From contig NC_009792.1 in assembly GCF_000018045.1 (NCBI RefSeq), positions 4,464,001 to 4,528,000 on the forward strand: 64,000 nt of DNA. The letters are read 5' to 3'. Positions within the stretch are counted from its first letter, which is position 1. Every line of letters begins with the position of its first letter. Below the pieces are notes generated by a model. That model was given only the letters and a program-made list of their open reading frames with translations, made no database searches and was not told where the DNA came from. Of the stretch, positions 42,598-51,873 are shown in pieces. The position numbers and the translations under genes are program-made. Origin of the DNA: Citrobacter koseri ATCC BAA-895 (GTDB lineage: Bacteria > Pseudomonadota > Gammaproteobacteria > Enterobacterales > Enterobacteriaceae).

Positions 42598-44279
42598 CCT
42601 TCACTCCCTGCGTGCTCATCCCCTGCTACAACCACGGCGCGATGATGGCGCGGGTGCTGGCGCGACTACAGCCGTTTAATCTGCCCTGCATTGTGGTGGA
42701 TGACGGCAGTGACGAAACAACACATCGGGAATTAGCACAGCTGGCGGCTCAGGAACCGAACCTGACGCTGATCCGCCTGCCGGAAAACGCGGGCAAAGGC
42801 GCTGCGGTGATTCGTGGGCTACAGGCAGCCTCAGACGCGGGATTTACCCACGCGGTGCAGGTGGACGCCGACGGCCAACATGCCATTGAAGATATTCCGA
42901 AGCTGCTCGAACTGGCGCAGGAAAACCCAGCCGCGCTGATCTCCGGGCAGCCGATCTATGACGATTCCATTCCCCGTTCGCGCCTGTACGGTCGCTGGAT
43001 AACCCACGTCTGGGTATGGATTGAAACGCTTTCGTTCCAGTTGAAAGACAGCATGTGCGGGTTTCGCGTGTACCCAGTCTCCCCTGTGCTGCAACTGGCG
43101 CAGCGCGTCACGCTCGGCAAACGGATGGACTTCGACACCGAAGTCATGGTGCGCCTCTACTGGCAGGGCAACACCAGCTATTTTGTCCCAACCCGCGTTA
43201 CCTATCCGCTGGACGGGCTGTCCCATTTTGACGCGCTAAAAGACAACTGCCGAATTTCACTGATGCACACCCGCTTGTTCTTCGGCATGCTGCCGCGCAT
43301 CCCGTCTTTGCTGTTTCGCCGCTCGTCGCCGCACTGGGCGCGCCAACAGGAAGTTAAAGGGCTGTGGGGAATGCGCCTGATGCTGCTGGTCTGGCGTCTG
43401 CTTGGGCGTAAGGCGTTCTCGCTGCTGCTTTATCCGGTGGTCGGCGTCTACTGGCTGACGGCAGCGCACGCCCGCAACGCGTCGCAACACTGGCTGACCC
43501 GCGTGCGAACGCAACTGACGTCACACCAGCGCCCCGTTCCGTCCCGGCTGACCAGCTTCCACCACTTTCTGCGTTTTGGCGAGGCGATGCTGGATAAAAT
43601 CGCCAGCTGGCGCGGGGAGCTACAGTTTGGCCGCGATGTGGTCTTTGCGCCGGGCGCAGAAGCGACGCTCAACATCACGGCGCCAACGGGCAAACTGCTG
43701 CTGGCCTCGCATCTGGGCGATGTCGAAGCCTGCCGCGCGCTGGCGCAATTGCAGGGCAGCAAAACCATCAACGCTCTGGTGTTCAGCGACAATGCCCAAC
43801 GTTTTAAGCAGATCATGGACGAGATGGCGCCGCAGGCCGGGCTGAACCTGATGCCCGTCACCGACATCGGCCCGGACACCGCCATCCTGCTGAAAGAGAA
43901 GCTGGAACGCGGCGAGTGGATCGCCATTGTTGGCGACCGTATTGCGGTTAACCCACAGCGTGGCGGCGAGTGGCGCGTCTGCTGGAGTCGTTTTATGGGT
44001 CAGCCCGCGCCGTTTCCGCAGGGGCCATTTATTCTGGCCTCCATCCTGCGCTGCCCGGTTCAGCTTATTTTCGCTCTGCGCCAGAACGGGAAACGGCATA
44101 TCCACTGTGAACCGTTCGCCGACCCGCTGCTGTTGCCGCGCGCCGAACGCCAGCAGGCATTACAGCAGGCCATCGACCGCTACGCCGAACGCCTTGAGCA
44201 CTACGCGCTACAGTCGCCGCTCGACTGGTTTAATTTTTTCGATTTCTGGCAACTGCCGGATGCCAAAAACAAGGAGTAA
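42588..44279 (+). CDS. apeJ: ApeJ, fusion of glycosyltransferase 2 and LpxL-type acyltransferase
   Basis: 563 aa. N-terminal GT2 domain (1-240): PCYNHGAMM, VVDDGSDETT, and the DxD VDADGQH near residue 92. The C-terminal half is a lauroyl/myristoyl-type acyltransferase with HX4E in ASHLGDVEA (about 374) and GDRIAVNPQRGGEWR. Probably adds a sugar and an acyl group to build the membrane anchor of the polyene. It overlaps apeI by 10 bp. Confidence 0.88.
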   Translation: MPLTFTPCVLIPCYNHGAMMARVLARLQPFNLPCIVVDDGSDETTHRELAQLAAQEPNLTLIRLPENAGKGAAVIRGLQAASDAGFTHAVQVDADGQHAIEDIPKLLELAQENPAALISGQPIYDDSIPRSRLYGRWITHVWVWIETLSFQLKDSMCGFRVYPVSPVLQLAQRVTLGKRMDFDTEVMVRLYWQGNTSYFVPTRVTYPLDGLSHFDALKDNCRISLMHTRLFFGMLPRIPSLLFRRSSPHWARQQEVKGLWGMRLMLLVWRLLGRKAFSLLLYPVVGVYWLTAAHARNASQHWLTRVRTQLTSHQRPVPSRLTSFHHFLRFGEAMLDKIASWRGELQFGRDVVFAPGAEATLNITAPTGKLLLASHLGDVEACRALAQLQGSKTINALVFSDNAQRFKQIMDEMAPQAGLNLMPVTDIGPDTAILLKEKLERGEWIAIVGDRIAVNPQRGGEWRVCWSRFMGQPAPFPQGPFILASILRCPVQLIFALRQNGKRHIHCEPFADPLLLPRAERQQALQQAIDRYAERLEHYALQSPLDWFNFFDFWQLPDAKNKE

Positions 44280-44282
44280 AGG

Positions 44283-44705
44283 GTGCTTAACGATCCCCGT
44301 TTTACTGCTGAAGTAGAGCTGACCATTCCGTTCCACGACGTCGATATGATGGGCGTTGCGTGGCACGGCAACTATTTCCGCTACTTCGAGATTGCCCGTG
44401 AGGCGCTGCTCAACCAGTTCGACTACGGCTACCGCCAGATGAAAGCGTCCGGCTACCTGTGGCCCGTGGTCGATACCCGCGTGAAGTACCGCAACGCGCT
44501 GACATTCGAACAACGCATTCGGGTGCGCGCCCGTCTTGAAGAGTACGAAAACCGCCTGCGCATCGGCTACGAAATTTTTGATGCGCAGACGGGAAAACGC
44601 GCCACGACGGGTTACACCATCCAGGTAGCGGTAGAAGAGAAAAGCCGCGAGATGTGCTTCGTCAGCCCGGATATTTTGTTTGAACGTATGGGAGTAACGC
44701 CATGA
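44283..44705 (+). CDS. apeK: ApeK, acyl-CoA/ACP thioesterase (hotdog fold)
   Basis: 140 aa. The 4-hydroxybenzoyl-CoA thioesterase pattern HDVDMMGVAWHGNYFRYFEIARE with the catalytic Asp. It could release or proofread chains. GTG start behind AAGGAGTAAAGG. Confidence 0.87.
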   Translation: MLNDPRFTAEVELTIPFHDVDMMGVAWHGNYFRYFEIAREALLNQFDYGYRQMKASGYLWPVVDTRVKYRNALTFEQRIRVRARLEEYENRLRIGYEIFDAQTGKRATTGYTIQVAVEEKSREMCFVSPDILFERMGVTP

Positions 44706-45307
44706 GATTCCTGCCGCTGCTGGCGCTGATCATCAGCCCGTTCGTGAGCGCTCTGACGCTCGACGATCTGCAACAGCGCTTTACCGAACAGCCGGTTGTC
44801 CGCGCCCACTTCGATCAAACCCGGACGATTAAGGATCTGCCGCAGCCGCTGCGATCCCAGGGCAGGATGCTGATCGCTCGCGACCAGGGGCTGCTGTGGG
44901 ATCAAACCGCCCCGTTCCCGATGCAGCTGCTGCTGGACGACAAACGGATGGTACAGGTGATCAACGGCCAGCCGCCGCAAGTCATCACCGCCGAAAACAA
45001 CCCGCAGATGTTCCAGTTTAACCACCTGCTGCGCGCGCTGTTCCAGGCTGACCGCAGCGTGCTGGAGCAGAACTTCCGCGTCGATTTCGCCGATAAAGGC
45101 GAGGGGCGCTGGGCGCTGCGGCTGACGCCGATCACCACGCCGCTGGACAAGATTTTCGCCACGATTAACCTGGCCGGACAAACGTATCTGGAGTCAATCC
45201 AACTGAATGATAAACAAGGTGATCGCACGGATATCGCACTCACTCAACACCAACTGACGCCCGCTCAACTGACCGATGACGAACGCCAACGTTTTACCGC
45301 GCAATAA
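44702..45307 (+). CDS. apeL: ApeL, LolA-like periplasmic carrier
   Basis: 201 aa. Signal peptide MRFLPLLALIISPFVSALT, then a LolA-type fold (LQQRFTEQPVVRAHFDQTRTIKDL). It probably escorts the lipid-linked polyene across the periplasm. Start overlaps apeK (ATGA); its end overlaps apeM by 32 bp. Confidence 0.88.
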   Translation: MRFLPLLALIISPFVSALTLDDLQQRFTEQPVVRAHFDQTRTIKDLPQPLRSQGRMLIARDQGLLWDQTAPFPMQLLLDDKRMVQVINGQPPQVITAENNPQMFQFNHLLRALFQADRSVLEQNFRVDFADKGEGRWALRLTPITTPLDKIFATINLAGQTYLESIQLNDKQGDRTDIALTQHQLTPAQLTDDERQRFTAQ

Positions 45308-47600
45308 CCGTAAAAGCCTCGCGCTGCTATGGGGTGTCGCCTGCCTGATTATGTTGGGCGCATTGCTGACGCTGCTGCCCCAGTCACGGCTGAACAGCAG
45401 CGTGCTGGCAATGCTGCCAAAACAGGCTTTAGGGAACATTCCGCCTGGCCTGAACGACGGTTTCATGCAGCGCCTCGACCAACAGCTGGTCTGGCTGGTA
45501 AGCCCGGGTAAACAGGCCGATCCGCAGGTGGCGCGCGACTGGCTCGCGCTGTTGCAAAAATCCCACGCGCTGGCGGACGTCAAAGGCCCGATGGACGCCG
45601 ACAGCCAGCAGGCATGGGGCGCCTTTTTCTGGCAGCATCGCAACGGCCTGATCGATGAGGCCACCCGCGCTCGTCTGCAAAACGGCGGCGACGCGCAGGC
45701 GCAGTGGATTCTGTCTCAGCTGTATTCCGCCTTCTCCGGGGTGAGCGGTAAAGAGCTGCAAAACGATCCGCTGATGCTGATGCGCGGTTCGCAGCTGGCG
45801 ATGGCGAAAAACGGCCAGCGTCTGCGGCTGATGGACGGCTGGCTGGTCACTCAGGATGAGCAGGGGCACTACTGGTATCTGCTGCACGGCGAGCTGGCCG
45901 GTTCGTCGTTTGATATGCAGCAAACGCACCAGCTCGTCACCACGCTCAGCGCGCTGGAAGGTGAACTAAAAACGCGTTATCCGCAGGCGCAGCTGCTGTC
46001 GCGCGGTACGGTTTTTTACAGTGATTACGCCAGCCAGCAGGCGAAACAGGATATCTCCACCCTTGGCGTGGCGACGGTTCTGGGCGTGATTCTGCTGATC
46101 GTGGCGGTCTTTCGCTCGCTGCGCCCGCTGCTGCTGTGCCTGATATCGATTGGCGTCGGCGCGCTGGCCGGAACCGTCGTCACCCTGCTGATTTTCGGCG
46201 AGCTGCACCTGATGACGCTGGTGATGAGCATGAGCATCATCGGCATTTCGGCCGACTATACGCTTTATTACCTGACCGAGCGCATGGTGCACGGCAACGA
46301 CGCGTCGCCGTGGCAGAGCCTCGCCAAAGTGCGTAACGCCCTGCTGCCGGCGCTGCTGACCACCGTCGCGGCGTATCTGATCATGATGCTCGCCCCTTTC
46401 CCCGGCATTCGCCAGATGGCGGTATTTGCCGCCGTGGGATTAAGCGCCTCCTGCCTGACGGTCATTTTCTGGCATCCGTGGCTGTGTCGCGGGCTGCCTG
46501 TGCGCCCCGTTCCGGCAATGGTGCTAATGTTGCGCTGGCTGGCGGCGTGGCGGCGCAATAAAAAACTGTCCATCGGCCTGCCTGTGGCGCTGGCGATCTT
46601 CTCGCTGGCGGGCATCGCAACGCTGCATGTGGATGACGATATTTCACAGCTACAGGCGCTGCCGCAGCAGATTCTGGCGCAGGAAAAAGCGATCACCGCC
46701 CTGACCGGGCAGAGTGTCGATCAGAAATGGTTTGTGGTTTACGGTCAGTCCGCACAGCAAACGCTGGAGCGGCTGGAAGCCTTTACCCCAGCGCTGGAAC
46801 AGGCAAAGCGTGACGGGCTGCTCAGCGGCTATCGCACGCTTCCGATCAACTCGCTCGCCCGTCAGCGGCAGGATCTGAAGCTACTGAAAAACGCCGCTCC
46901 GGCGGTGAACCGCGCGCTACAGAATGCCGGGCTTTCCACGGTTAACCCGGATCTGAACGCCATGCCGGTAACGGTGGACGCCTGGCTTGCCAGCCCGGCC
47001 AGCGAAGGCTGGCGGCTGCTGTGGCTGACGCGGGAGAATGGCGAAAGCGGCGTGCTGGTGCCGGTAGACGGCGTGAAGCGGAGCGCCACGCTGAACGCCC
47101 TCGCCACGCAATATTCCGGCGTGGCGTGGGTTGACCGAAAAAGCACCTTCGACACGCTGTTCGCCCTCTATCGCAATGTGCTGACGGGACTGCTGTTTGT
47201 GGCGCTGGCGGTCATTGCCTGCGGCGCGATGATCAGGCTTGGCTGGCGCAAAGGGCTGGTAAGCCTGGTGCCGTCAGTGCTGTCGCTGGGCTGCGGTCTG
47301 GCGGCGCTGACATTGAGCGGCCATGCGGTCAATCTGTTCTCGCTATTGGCGCTGGTGCTGGTGCTGGGGATTGGCATCAACTATACGCTGTTTTTCAGCA
47401 ACCCACGCGGAACGCCGTTGACCTCGCTGCTGGCGATTACGCTGGCGATGATGACCACGCTGCTGACCCTCGGCATGCTGGTCTTTAGCACCACCCAGGC
47501 CATCAGCAGTTTCGGTATCGTACTGGTCAGCGGGATTTTCACCGCATTTCTGTTATCGCCTCTGGCAATGCCCGGTAAAAAAGAGAAAAAAAGAAGATGA
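45276..47600 (+). CDS. apeM: ApeM, MMPL/RND-family exporter
   Basis: 774 aa, two repeats of a large periplasmic loop and a six-helix bundle. The first helix follows a basic start (RNNRKSLALLWGVACLIML). Core MMPL text: MSMSIIGISADYTLYYLTERM and LVLVLGIGINYTLFFSN. It likely moves the polyene lipid out of the inner membrane. Translation seems coupled to apeL. Confidence 0.9.
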   Translation: MTNANVLPRNNRKSLALLWGVACLIMLGALLTLLPQSRLNSSVLAMLPKQALGNIPPGLNDGFMQRLDQQLVWLVSPGKQADPQVARDWLALLQKSHALADVKGPMDADSQQAWGAFFWQHRNGLIDEATRARLQNGGDAQAQWILSQLYSAFSGVSGKELQNDPLMLMRGSQLAMAKNGQRLRLMDGWLVTQDEQGHYWYLLHGELAGSSFDMQQTHQLVTTLSALEGELKTRYPQAQLLSRGTVFYSDYASQQAKQDISTLGVATVLGVILLIVAVFRSLRPLLLCLISIGVGALAGTVVTLLIFGELHLMTLVMSMSIIGISADYTLYYLTERMVHGNDASPWQSLAKVRNALLPALLTTVAAYLIMMLAPFPGIRQMAVFAAVGLSASCLTVIFWHPWLCRGLPVRPVPAMVLMLRWLAAWRRNKKLSIGLPVALAIFSLAGIATLHVDDDISQLQALPQQILAQEKAITALTGQSVDQKWFVVYGQSAQQTLERLEAFTPALEQAKRDGLLSGYRTLPINSLARQRQDLKLLKNAAPAVNRALQNAGLSTVNPDLNAMPVTVDAWLASPASEGWRLLWLTRENGESGVLVPVDGVKRSATLNALATQYSGVAWVDRKSTFDTLFALYRNVLTGLLFVALAVIACGAMIRLGWRKGLVSLVPSVLSLGCGLAALTLSGHAVNLFSLLALVLVLGIGINYTLFFSNPRGTPLTSLLAITLAMMTTLLTLGMLVFSTTQAISSFGIVLVSGIFTAFLLSPLAMPGKKEKKRR

Positions 47601-48274
47601 TCAAACAAACAGCGCACTGGTTGAGACACCTTTTGCCGGATGGCGGCTTTGCCTTATCCGGCCTACGCCAGCGCACAAACCGCAGGCCGGATAAGCGTAG
47701 TGCCATCCGGCAGTTTCTGCTGATGACCGCAGCGCTCATTCTGACCGGATGCAGCCACTCGCAGAAAGCGCCGGAAGGCCGCCCGCAGGCGTGGCTGGAA
47801 CCCGGCGCGCGCGTAACGCTGCCTGCGCCGGGCATCTCTCCGGCGGTCAGTTCGCAACAACTGCTCACCGGCAGCTTTAACGGCAAAACCCAGTCGCTGC
47901 TGGTGATGCTCAATGCCGACGAGCAAAAAATCACCCTTGCCGGACTGTCGTCGGTTGGCATCCGCCTGTTCCTGGTCACCTATGATGAGAAAGGGTTGCA
48001 CACCGAGCAGTCCATCGTGGTGCCGCAGCTGCCGCCCGCCAGCCAGGTTCTGGCCGACGTAATGCTCAGCCACTGGCCGATTAGCGCCTGGCAGCCGCAG
48101 TTGCCGACGGGCTGGACGCTCACCGACAACGGCGACAAACGCGAGCTGCGCAATGCCAGCGGTAAGCTGGTGACGGAAATTATCTATCTGAACCGCAAAG
48201 GCAAACGCGAGCCAATCAGCATTGAGCAGCATGTGTTCAAATACCACATCACCATTCAATATCTGGGTGACTGA
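47597..48274 (+). CDS. apeN: ApeN, DUF3261 lipoprotein, with a REP pair in its N-terminal coding part
   Basis: 225 aa from the ATG at 47597, which overlaps the apeM stop (ATGA). Residues about 13-38 are translated REP sequence (LLPDGGFALSGLRQ...KRSAIRQ). Then comes the lipoprotein h-region FLLMTAALILTGC with lipid Cys52, and the DUF3261 domain (TGSFNGKTQSLLVMLNADEQKITL). The next ATG (47723) lacks basic residues and a ribosome site, so the long form is preferred, giving an unusually long n-region. Outer-membrane partner of APE export. Confidence 0.83.
   Translation: MIKQTAHWLRHLLPDGGFALSGLRQRTNRRPDKRSAIRQFLLMTAALILTGCSHSQKAPEGRPQAWLEPGARVTLPAPGISPAVSSQQLLTGSFNGKTQSLLVMLNADEQKITLAGLSSVGIRLFLVTYDEKGLHTEQSIVVPQLPPASQVLADVMLSHWPISAWQPQLPTGWTLTDNGDKRELRNASGKLVTEIIYLNRKGKREPISIEQHVFKYHITIQYLGD
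47635..47711. repeat. REP pair inside apeN coding sequence
   Basis: GCCGGATGGCGGC...CCTTATCCGGCCTAC and inverted CAGGCCGGATAAGC...GCCATCCGGC, the standard REP pair, in frame within the 5' part of apeN. Confidence 0.92.
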
Positions 48275-48275
48275 T

Positions 48276-49445
48276 ATGATCTATATTTCTGCGATCGGTA
48301 TGATCAACGCGCTGGGCAACGATACGGATGAGATCGCCACGAACCTGACGCGCGGCGTGGCGCCTGGTATGCGCCCTCGCCCCGGCTGGCTACAGGGGCA
48401 TCCACAGGCGGTGCTCGCCGGTGTTGACGGCGAACTGCCCGCCATCCCCGATGACTTTGCCGCTCACCGTTCGCGCAACAATCAGCTGCTGCTGGCCGCG
48501 CTCGCGCAGATCCAGCCCCGGGTGGATGAGGCCATCGCGCAGTATGGCCGCGATCGCGTCGCCGTGGTGCTCGGCACCAGCACCTCCGGCCTCGACGAGG
48601 GTGATGCCCATGTCAACCTGACGCTAAACGGCCAGGAAAGCCTCTCCTGGCAGTACCCGCAGCAGGAGCTGGGCGATCCGTCGCGCTTTCTCAGCCACTG
48701 GCTGGCGCTTGATGGCCCGGCATTCACCCTTTCCACCGCCTGTTCCTCCAGCGCCAGAGCGATCATCAGCGGACGCCGACTGATCGAAGCCGGTCTGGCG
48801 GACGTGGCGATTGTCGGCGGCGCGGACACCTTAAGCCGGATGCCGATTAACGGCTTCCACAGCCTGGAGTCGCTCTCTCCAACGCGATGCCTGCCGTTCG
48901 GCAGGGATCGCAGCGGCATTACCATCGGTGAAGGGGCCGCGCTGATGCTGCTGACCCGCGAACCGCAGCCTGTCGCGCTGTTGGGCGTCGGCGAGTCCAG
49001 CGACGCGTACCATATTTCCGCGCCGCATCCGCAAGGTGAAGGCGCGATTCGCGCGATTACCCAGGCGCTCAATGACGCAGGCATCACGCCGACGCAGGTG
49101 GGTTATATCAACCTGCACGGCACCGCCACGCCGCTCAACGACCAGATCGAATCGAAAGTCGTGAGTGAACTGTTTGGCGAGAATGTGCCCTGTAGCTCCA
49201 CCAAACATCTGACCGGGCACACACTGGGCGCAGCAGGAATCACCGAAGCCGCCCTCAGCATGTTGATACTGCAACGCGACTTGCCGCTGCCGCCGCAGGA
49301 TTTCAGTGATTCGCCGCGTGACCCGGCGTTGCCGCGCTGCGGCATCATCGAACAACCGCGCGCGCTTGAACGCCCGGTGATCTTATCTAACTCGTTCGCC
49401 TTTGGCGGCAACAACGCCAGCATTCTGCTCGGGAGGGTTTCATGA
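48276..49445 (+). CDS. apeO: ApeO, beta-ketoacyl synthase (catalytic)
   Basis: 389 aa. Cys nucleophile in STACSSSARAI, first His in HGTATPLND, second in KHLTGHTLGAAG: a full KS triad. It condenses malonyl units, together with ApeC. ATG at 48276, one base after the apeN stop; the frame is open farther up but inside apeN. Confidence 0.92.
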   Translation: MIYISAIGMINALGNDTDEIATNLTRGVAPGMRPRPGWLQGHPQAVLAGVDGELPAIPDDFAAHRSRNNQLLLAALAQIQPRVDEAIAQYGRDRVAVVLGTSTSGLDEGDAHVNLTLNGQESLSWQYPQQELGDPSRFLSHWLALDGPAFTLSTACSSSARAIISGRRLIEAGLADVAIVGGADTLSRMPINGFHSLESLSPTRCLPFGRDRSGITIGEGAALMLLTREPQPVALLGVGESSDAYHISAPHPQGEGAIRAITQALNDAGITPTQVGYINLHGTATPLNDQIESKVVSELFGENVPCSSTKHLTGHTLGAAGITEAALSMLILQRDLPLPPQDFSDSPRDPALPRCGIIEQPRALERPVILSNSFAFGGNNASILLGRVS

Positions 49446-49918
49446 GTCGCTATTTATCACCCGGCGAGTATCTGCCGCATGACGCCCCCATGTTGCTGCT
49501 CGAAGACGTCGAGTGCGTCACGGACGAGTCCGCCGCCTGCCGCGTCACCGTGGCGCCAGGCGGCGTGCTGGCCCCGTTTCTTGACCCGCAGGGCAATCTG
49601 CCCGGCTGGTTCGCGCTGGAACTGATGGCGCAAACCGTCGGCGTCTGGTCAGGCTGGCATCGTCATCAACAGGGTCAGAGCGTCATCTCTTTGGGCATGG
49701 TGCTCGGCGCGCGTGAACTCGTCTGCGCCGCAGGCGCCCTCCCCGCCGGGGAAACGCTGACCATCAGGGCCACATTACTCATGCAGGATGAGCGTTTCGG
49801 CAGCTTTGAATGCACAATCGACGTGGGGGATAACACGCTGGCGACAGGCCGCGTAAATACGTTCCAGCCCACGCAGGAAGAACTCACCACGCTATTTCAA
49901 CAGGGAGCTGCAACATGA
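49442..49918 (+). CDS. apeP: ApeP, hotdog-fold 3-hydroxyacyl dehydratase
   Basis: 158 aa. LPHDAPMLLLEDVECV carries the FabZ-like His and GWFALELMAQTVGVW the Glu/helix. Works with ApeI and ApeQ in each elongation cycle. ATGA overlaps with both neighbours. Confidence 0.88.
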   Translation: MSRYLSPGEYLPHDAPMLLLEDVECVTDESAACRVTVAPGGVLAPFLDPQGNLPGWFALELMAQTVGVWSGWHRHQQGQSVISLGMVLGARELVCAAGALPAGETLTIRATLLMQDERFGSFECTIDVGDNTLATGRVNTFQPTQEELTTLFQQGAAT

Positions 49919-50646
49919 GTCGTTCCGTTCTGGTTACCGGGGCCAGCAAAGGCATCGGTCGTGCCATCGCCCGTCAACTGGCGGCTGACGGCTTTGTTGT
50001 CGGGGTTCACTATCACCGTGACGCGCAGGGCGCGCAAGAAACGCTGGATGCCATTCTCGCCGTCGGCGGCGCAGGCCGTCTGCTCAGTTTTGACGTCGCC
50101 AGTCGCGAGCAGTGCCGCGAGGTGCTGGAGCAGGATATCGACGCGCATGGCCCGTGGTATGGCGTGGTCAGCAACGCCGGGATCACCCGCGACGCCGCCT
50201 TTCCGGCGCTGAGCGACGACGACTGGGATGCCGTGATCCACACCAATCTCGACAGCTTTTACAATGTGATTCAGCCGTGCATCATGCCGATGATTAGCGC
50301 ACGTCAGGGTGGACGGATCATTACCCTGTCATCCGTTTCCGGCGTGATGGGCAACCGTGGTCAGGTTAACTACAGCGCCGCAAAAGCGGGCATTATCGGT
50401 GCGACAAAAGCGCTGGCGATTGAGCTGGCAAAACGTAAAATCACCGTCAACTGCATCGCGCCGGGGCTGATTGACACCGGCATGATCGCAATGGAAGAGG
50501 CCGCGCTGAAAGAGGCGATGTCCATCATCCCAATGAAACGTATGGGCCAAGCAGATGAAGTGGCAGGGCTGGCCAGTTATTTAATGTCGGATATTGCGGG
50601 TTACGTTACCCGCCAGGTCATATCCATCAATGGAGGGATGTTATGA
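49915..50646 (+). CDS. apeQ: ApeQ, 3-ketoacyl-ACP reductase (FabG-like SDR)
   Basis: 243 aa. NADPH site TGASKGIGRA, NAG motif VSNAGITRDAAF, Ser-Tyr-Lys triad in SSVSGVMG and NYSAAKAG. Reduces the keto group before dehydration. Coupled by ATGA on both sides. Confidence 0.94.
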   Translation: MSRSVLVTGASKGIGRAIARQLAADGFVVGVHYHRDAQGAQETLDAILAVGGAGRLLSFDVASREQCREVLEQDIDAHGPWYGVVSNAGITRDAAFPALSDDDWDAVIHTNLDSFYNVIQPCIMPMISARQGGRIITLSSVSGVMGNRGQVNYSAAKAGIIGATKALAIELAKRKITVNCIAPGLIDTGMIAMEEAALKEAMSIIPMKRMGQADEVAGLASYLMSDIAGYVTRQVISINGGML

Positions 50647-51872
50647 CGCGTCGCGTTGTGATTACAGGCATGGGCGGCGTCACCGCGTTTGGCGAGAACT
50701 GGCAGGACGTTTCCACCAGACTGAAAGCTTACGAAAACGCCGTGCGCCAGATGCCGGAATGGCAGGTTTATGACGGGCTGCATACGCTGCTTGGCGCGCC
50801 AGTCGATGATTTCACCCTACCGGCACACTATACCCGCAAGCGTATTCGGGCGATGGGCCGCGTGTCGCTCATGTCCACCCGCGCCACCGAACTGGCGCTG
50901 GAGCAGGCAGGGCTTATCGACGATGCGGTGCTGACCAACGGCGAAACCGGGATTGCCTATGGTTCTTCTACCGGCAGTACCGGCCCGGTGAGCGAATTCG
51001 CCACCATGCTGACGGAGAAACACACCAACAACATCACCGGCACCACTTACGTGCAGATGATGCCGCACACCACCGCCGTCAACACCGGGCTGTTCTTTGG
51101 CCTGCGGGGCCGCGTGATCCCGACGTCCAGCGCCTGCACCTCCGGCAGTCAGGCGATTGGTTATGCCTGGGAAGCGATTCGTCACGGCTACCAGACGGTG
51201 ATGGTCGCCGGCGGCGCAGAAGAGTTATGCCCGTCTGAAGCGGCGGTTTTTGACACGCTGTTCGCCACCAGCCAGCGCAATGACGAACCGAAAACGACGC
51301 CTTCGCCGTTTGATGAAAAGCGCGACGGTCTGGTAATTGGCGAAGGCGCAGGGACGCTGATTCTCGAAGAGCTGGAACATGCCAAAGCCCGAGGGGCGAC
51401 CATTTACGGCGAAATCATCGGCTTTGCCACTAACTGCGACGCCGCGCATATCACCCAGCCACAGCGTGAAACCATGCAGATTTGCATGGAACAATCGCTG
51501 AAAATAGCAGGTTTAAGCGCACAGGATATAGGGTACATTTCCGCCCACGGCACGGCGACCGATCGGGGCGATATCGCAGAAAGTCAGGCAACGGCCGCAA
51601 TTTATAGCGATAATGTGCCGATCTCCTCGCTAAAAAGCTACTTTGGGCATACCCTTGGCGCCTGCGGGGCACTGGAAGCCTGGATGAGTCTGCAAATGAT
51701 GCGTGAAGGTTGGTTTGCACCTACGCTAAACTTGAGTCAGCCGGATACCCAATGCGGCGCGCTGGATTACATCATGGGTGAAGCCCGCAAGATTGATTGT
51801 GAATTTTTGCAAAGCAACAACTTTGCGTTTGGCGGCATCAATACTTCTATCATTATTAAACGTTGGCCCTGA
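50643..51872 (+). CDS. apeR: ApeR, beta-ketoacyl synthase II-like (FabF type)
   Basis: 409 aa. Cys in SSACTSGSQAIG, His in AHGTATDRGD and YFGHTLGACG: complete. It is a second condensing enzyme, possibly for starter extension. Last ape gene; acpT begins one base after its stop. Confidence 0.92.
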   Translation: MTRRVVITGMGGVTAFGENWQDVSTRLKAYENAVRQMPEWQVYDGLHTLLGAPVDDFTLPAHYTRKRIRAMGRVSLMSTRATELALEQAGLIDDAVLTNGETGIAYGSSTGSTGPVSEFATMLTEKHTNNITGTTYVQMMPHTTAVNTGLFFGLRGRVIPTSSACTSGSQAIGYAWEAIRHGYQTVMVAGGAEELCPSEAAVFDTLFATSQRNDEPKTTPSPFDEKRDGLVIGEGAGTLILEELEHAKARGATIYGEIIGFATNCDAAHITQPQRETMQICMEQSLKIAGLSAQDIGYISAHGTATDRGDIAESQATAAIYSDNVPISSLKSYFGHTLGACGALEAWMSLQMMREGWFAPTLNLSQPDTQCGALDYIMGEARKIDCEFLQSNNFAFGGINTSIIIKRWP

Positions 51873-51873
51873 T

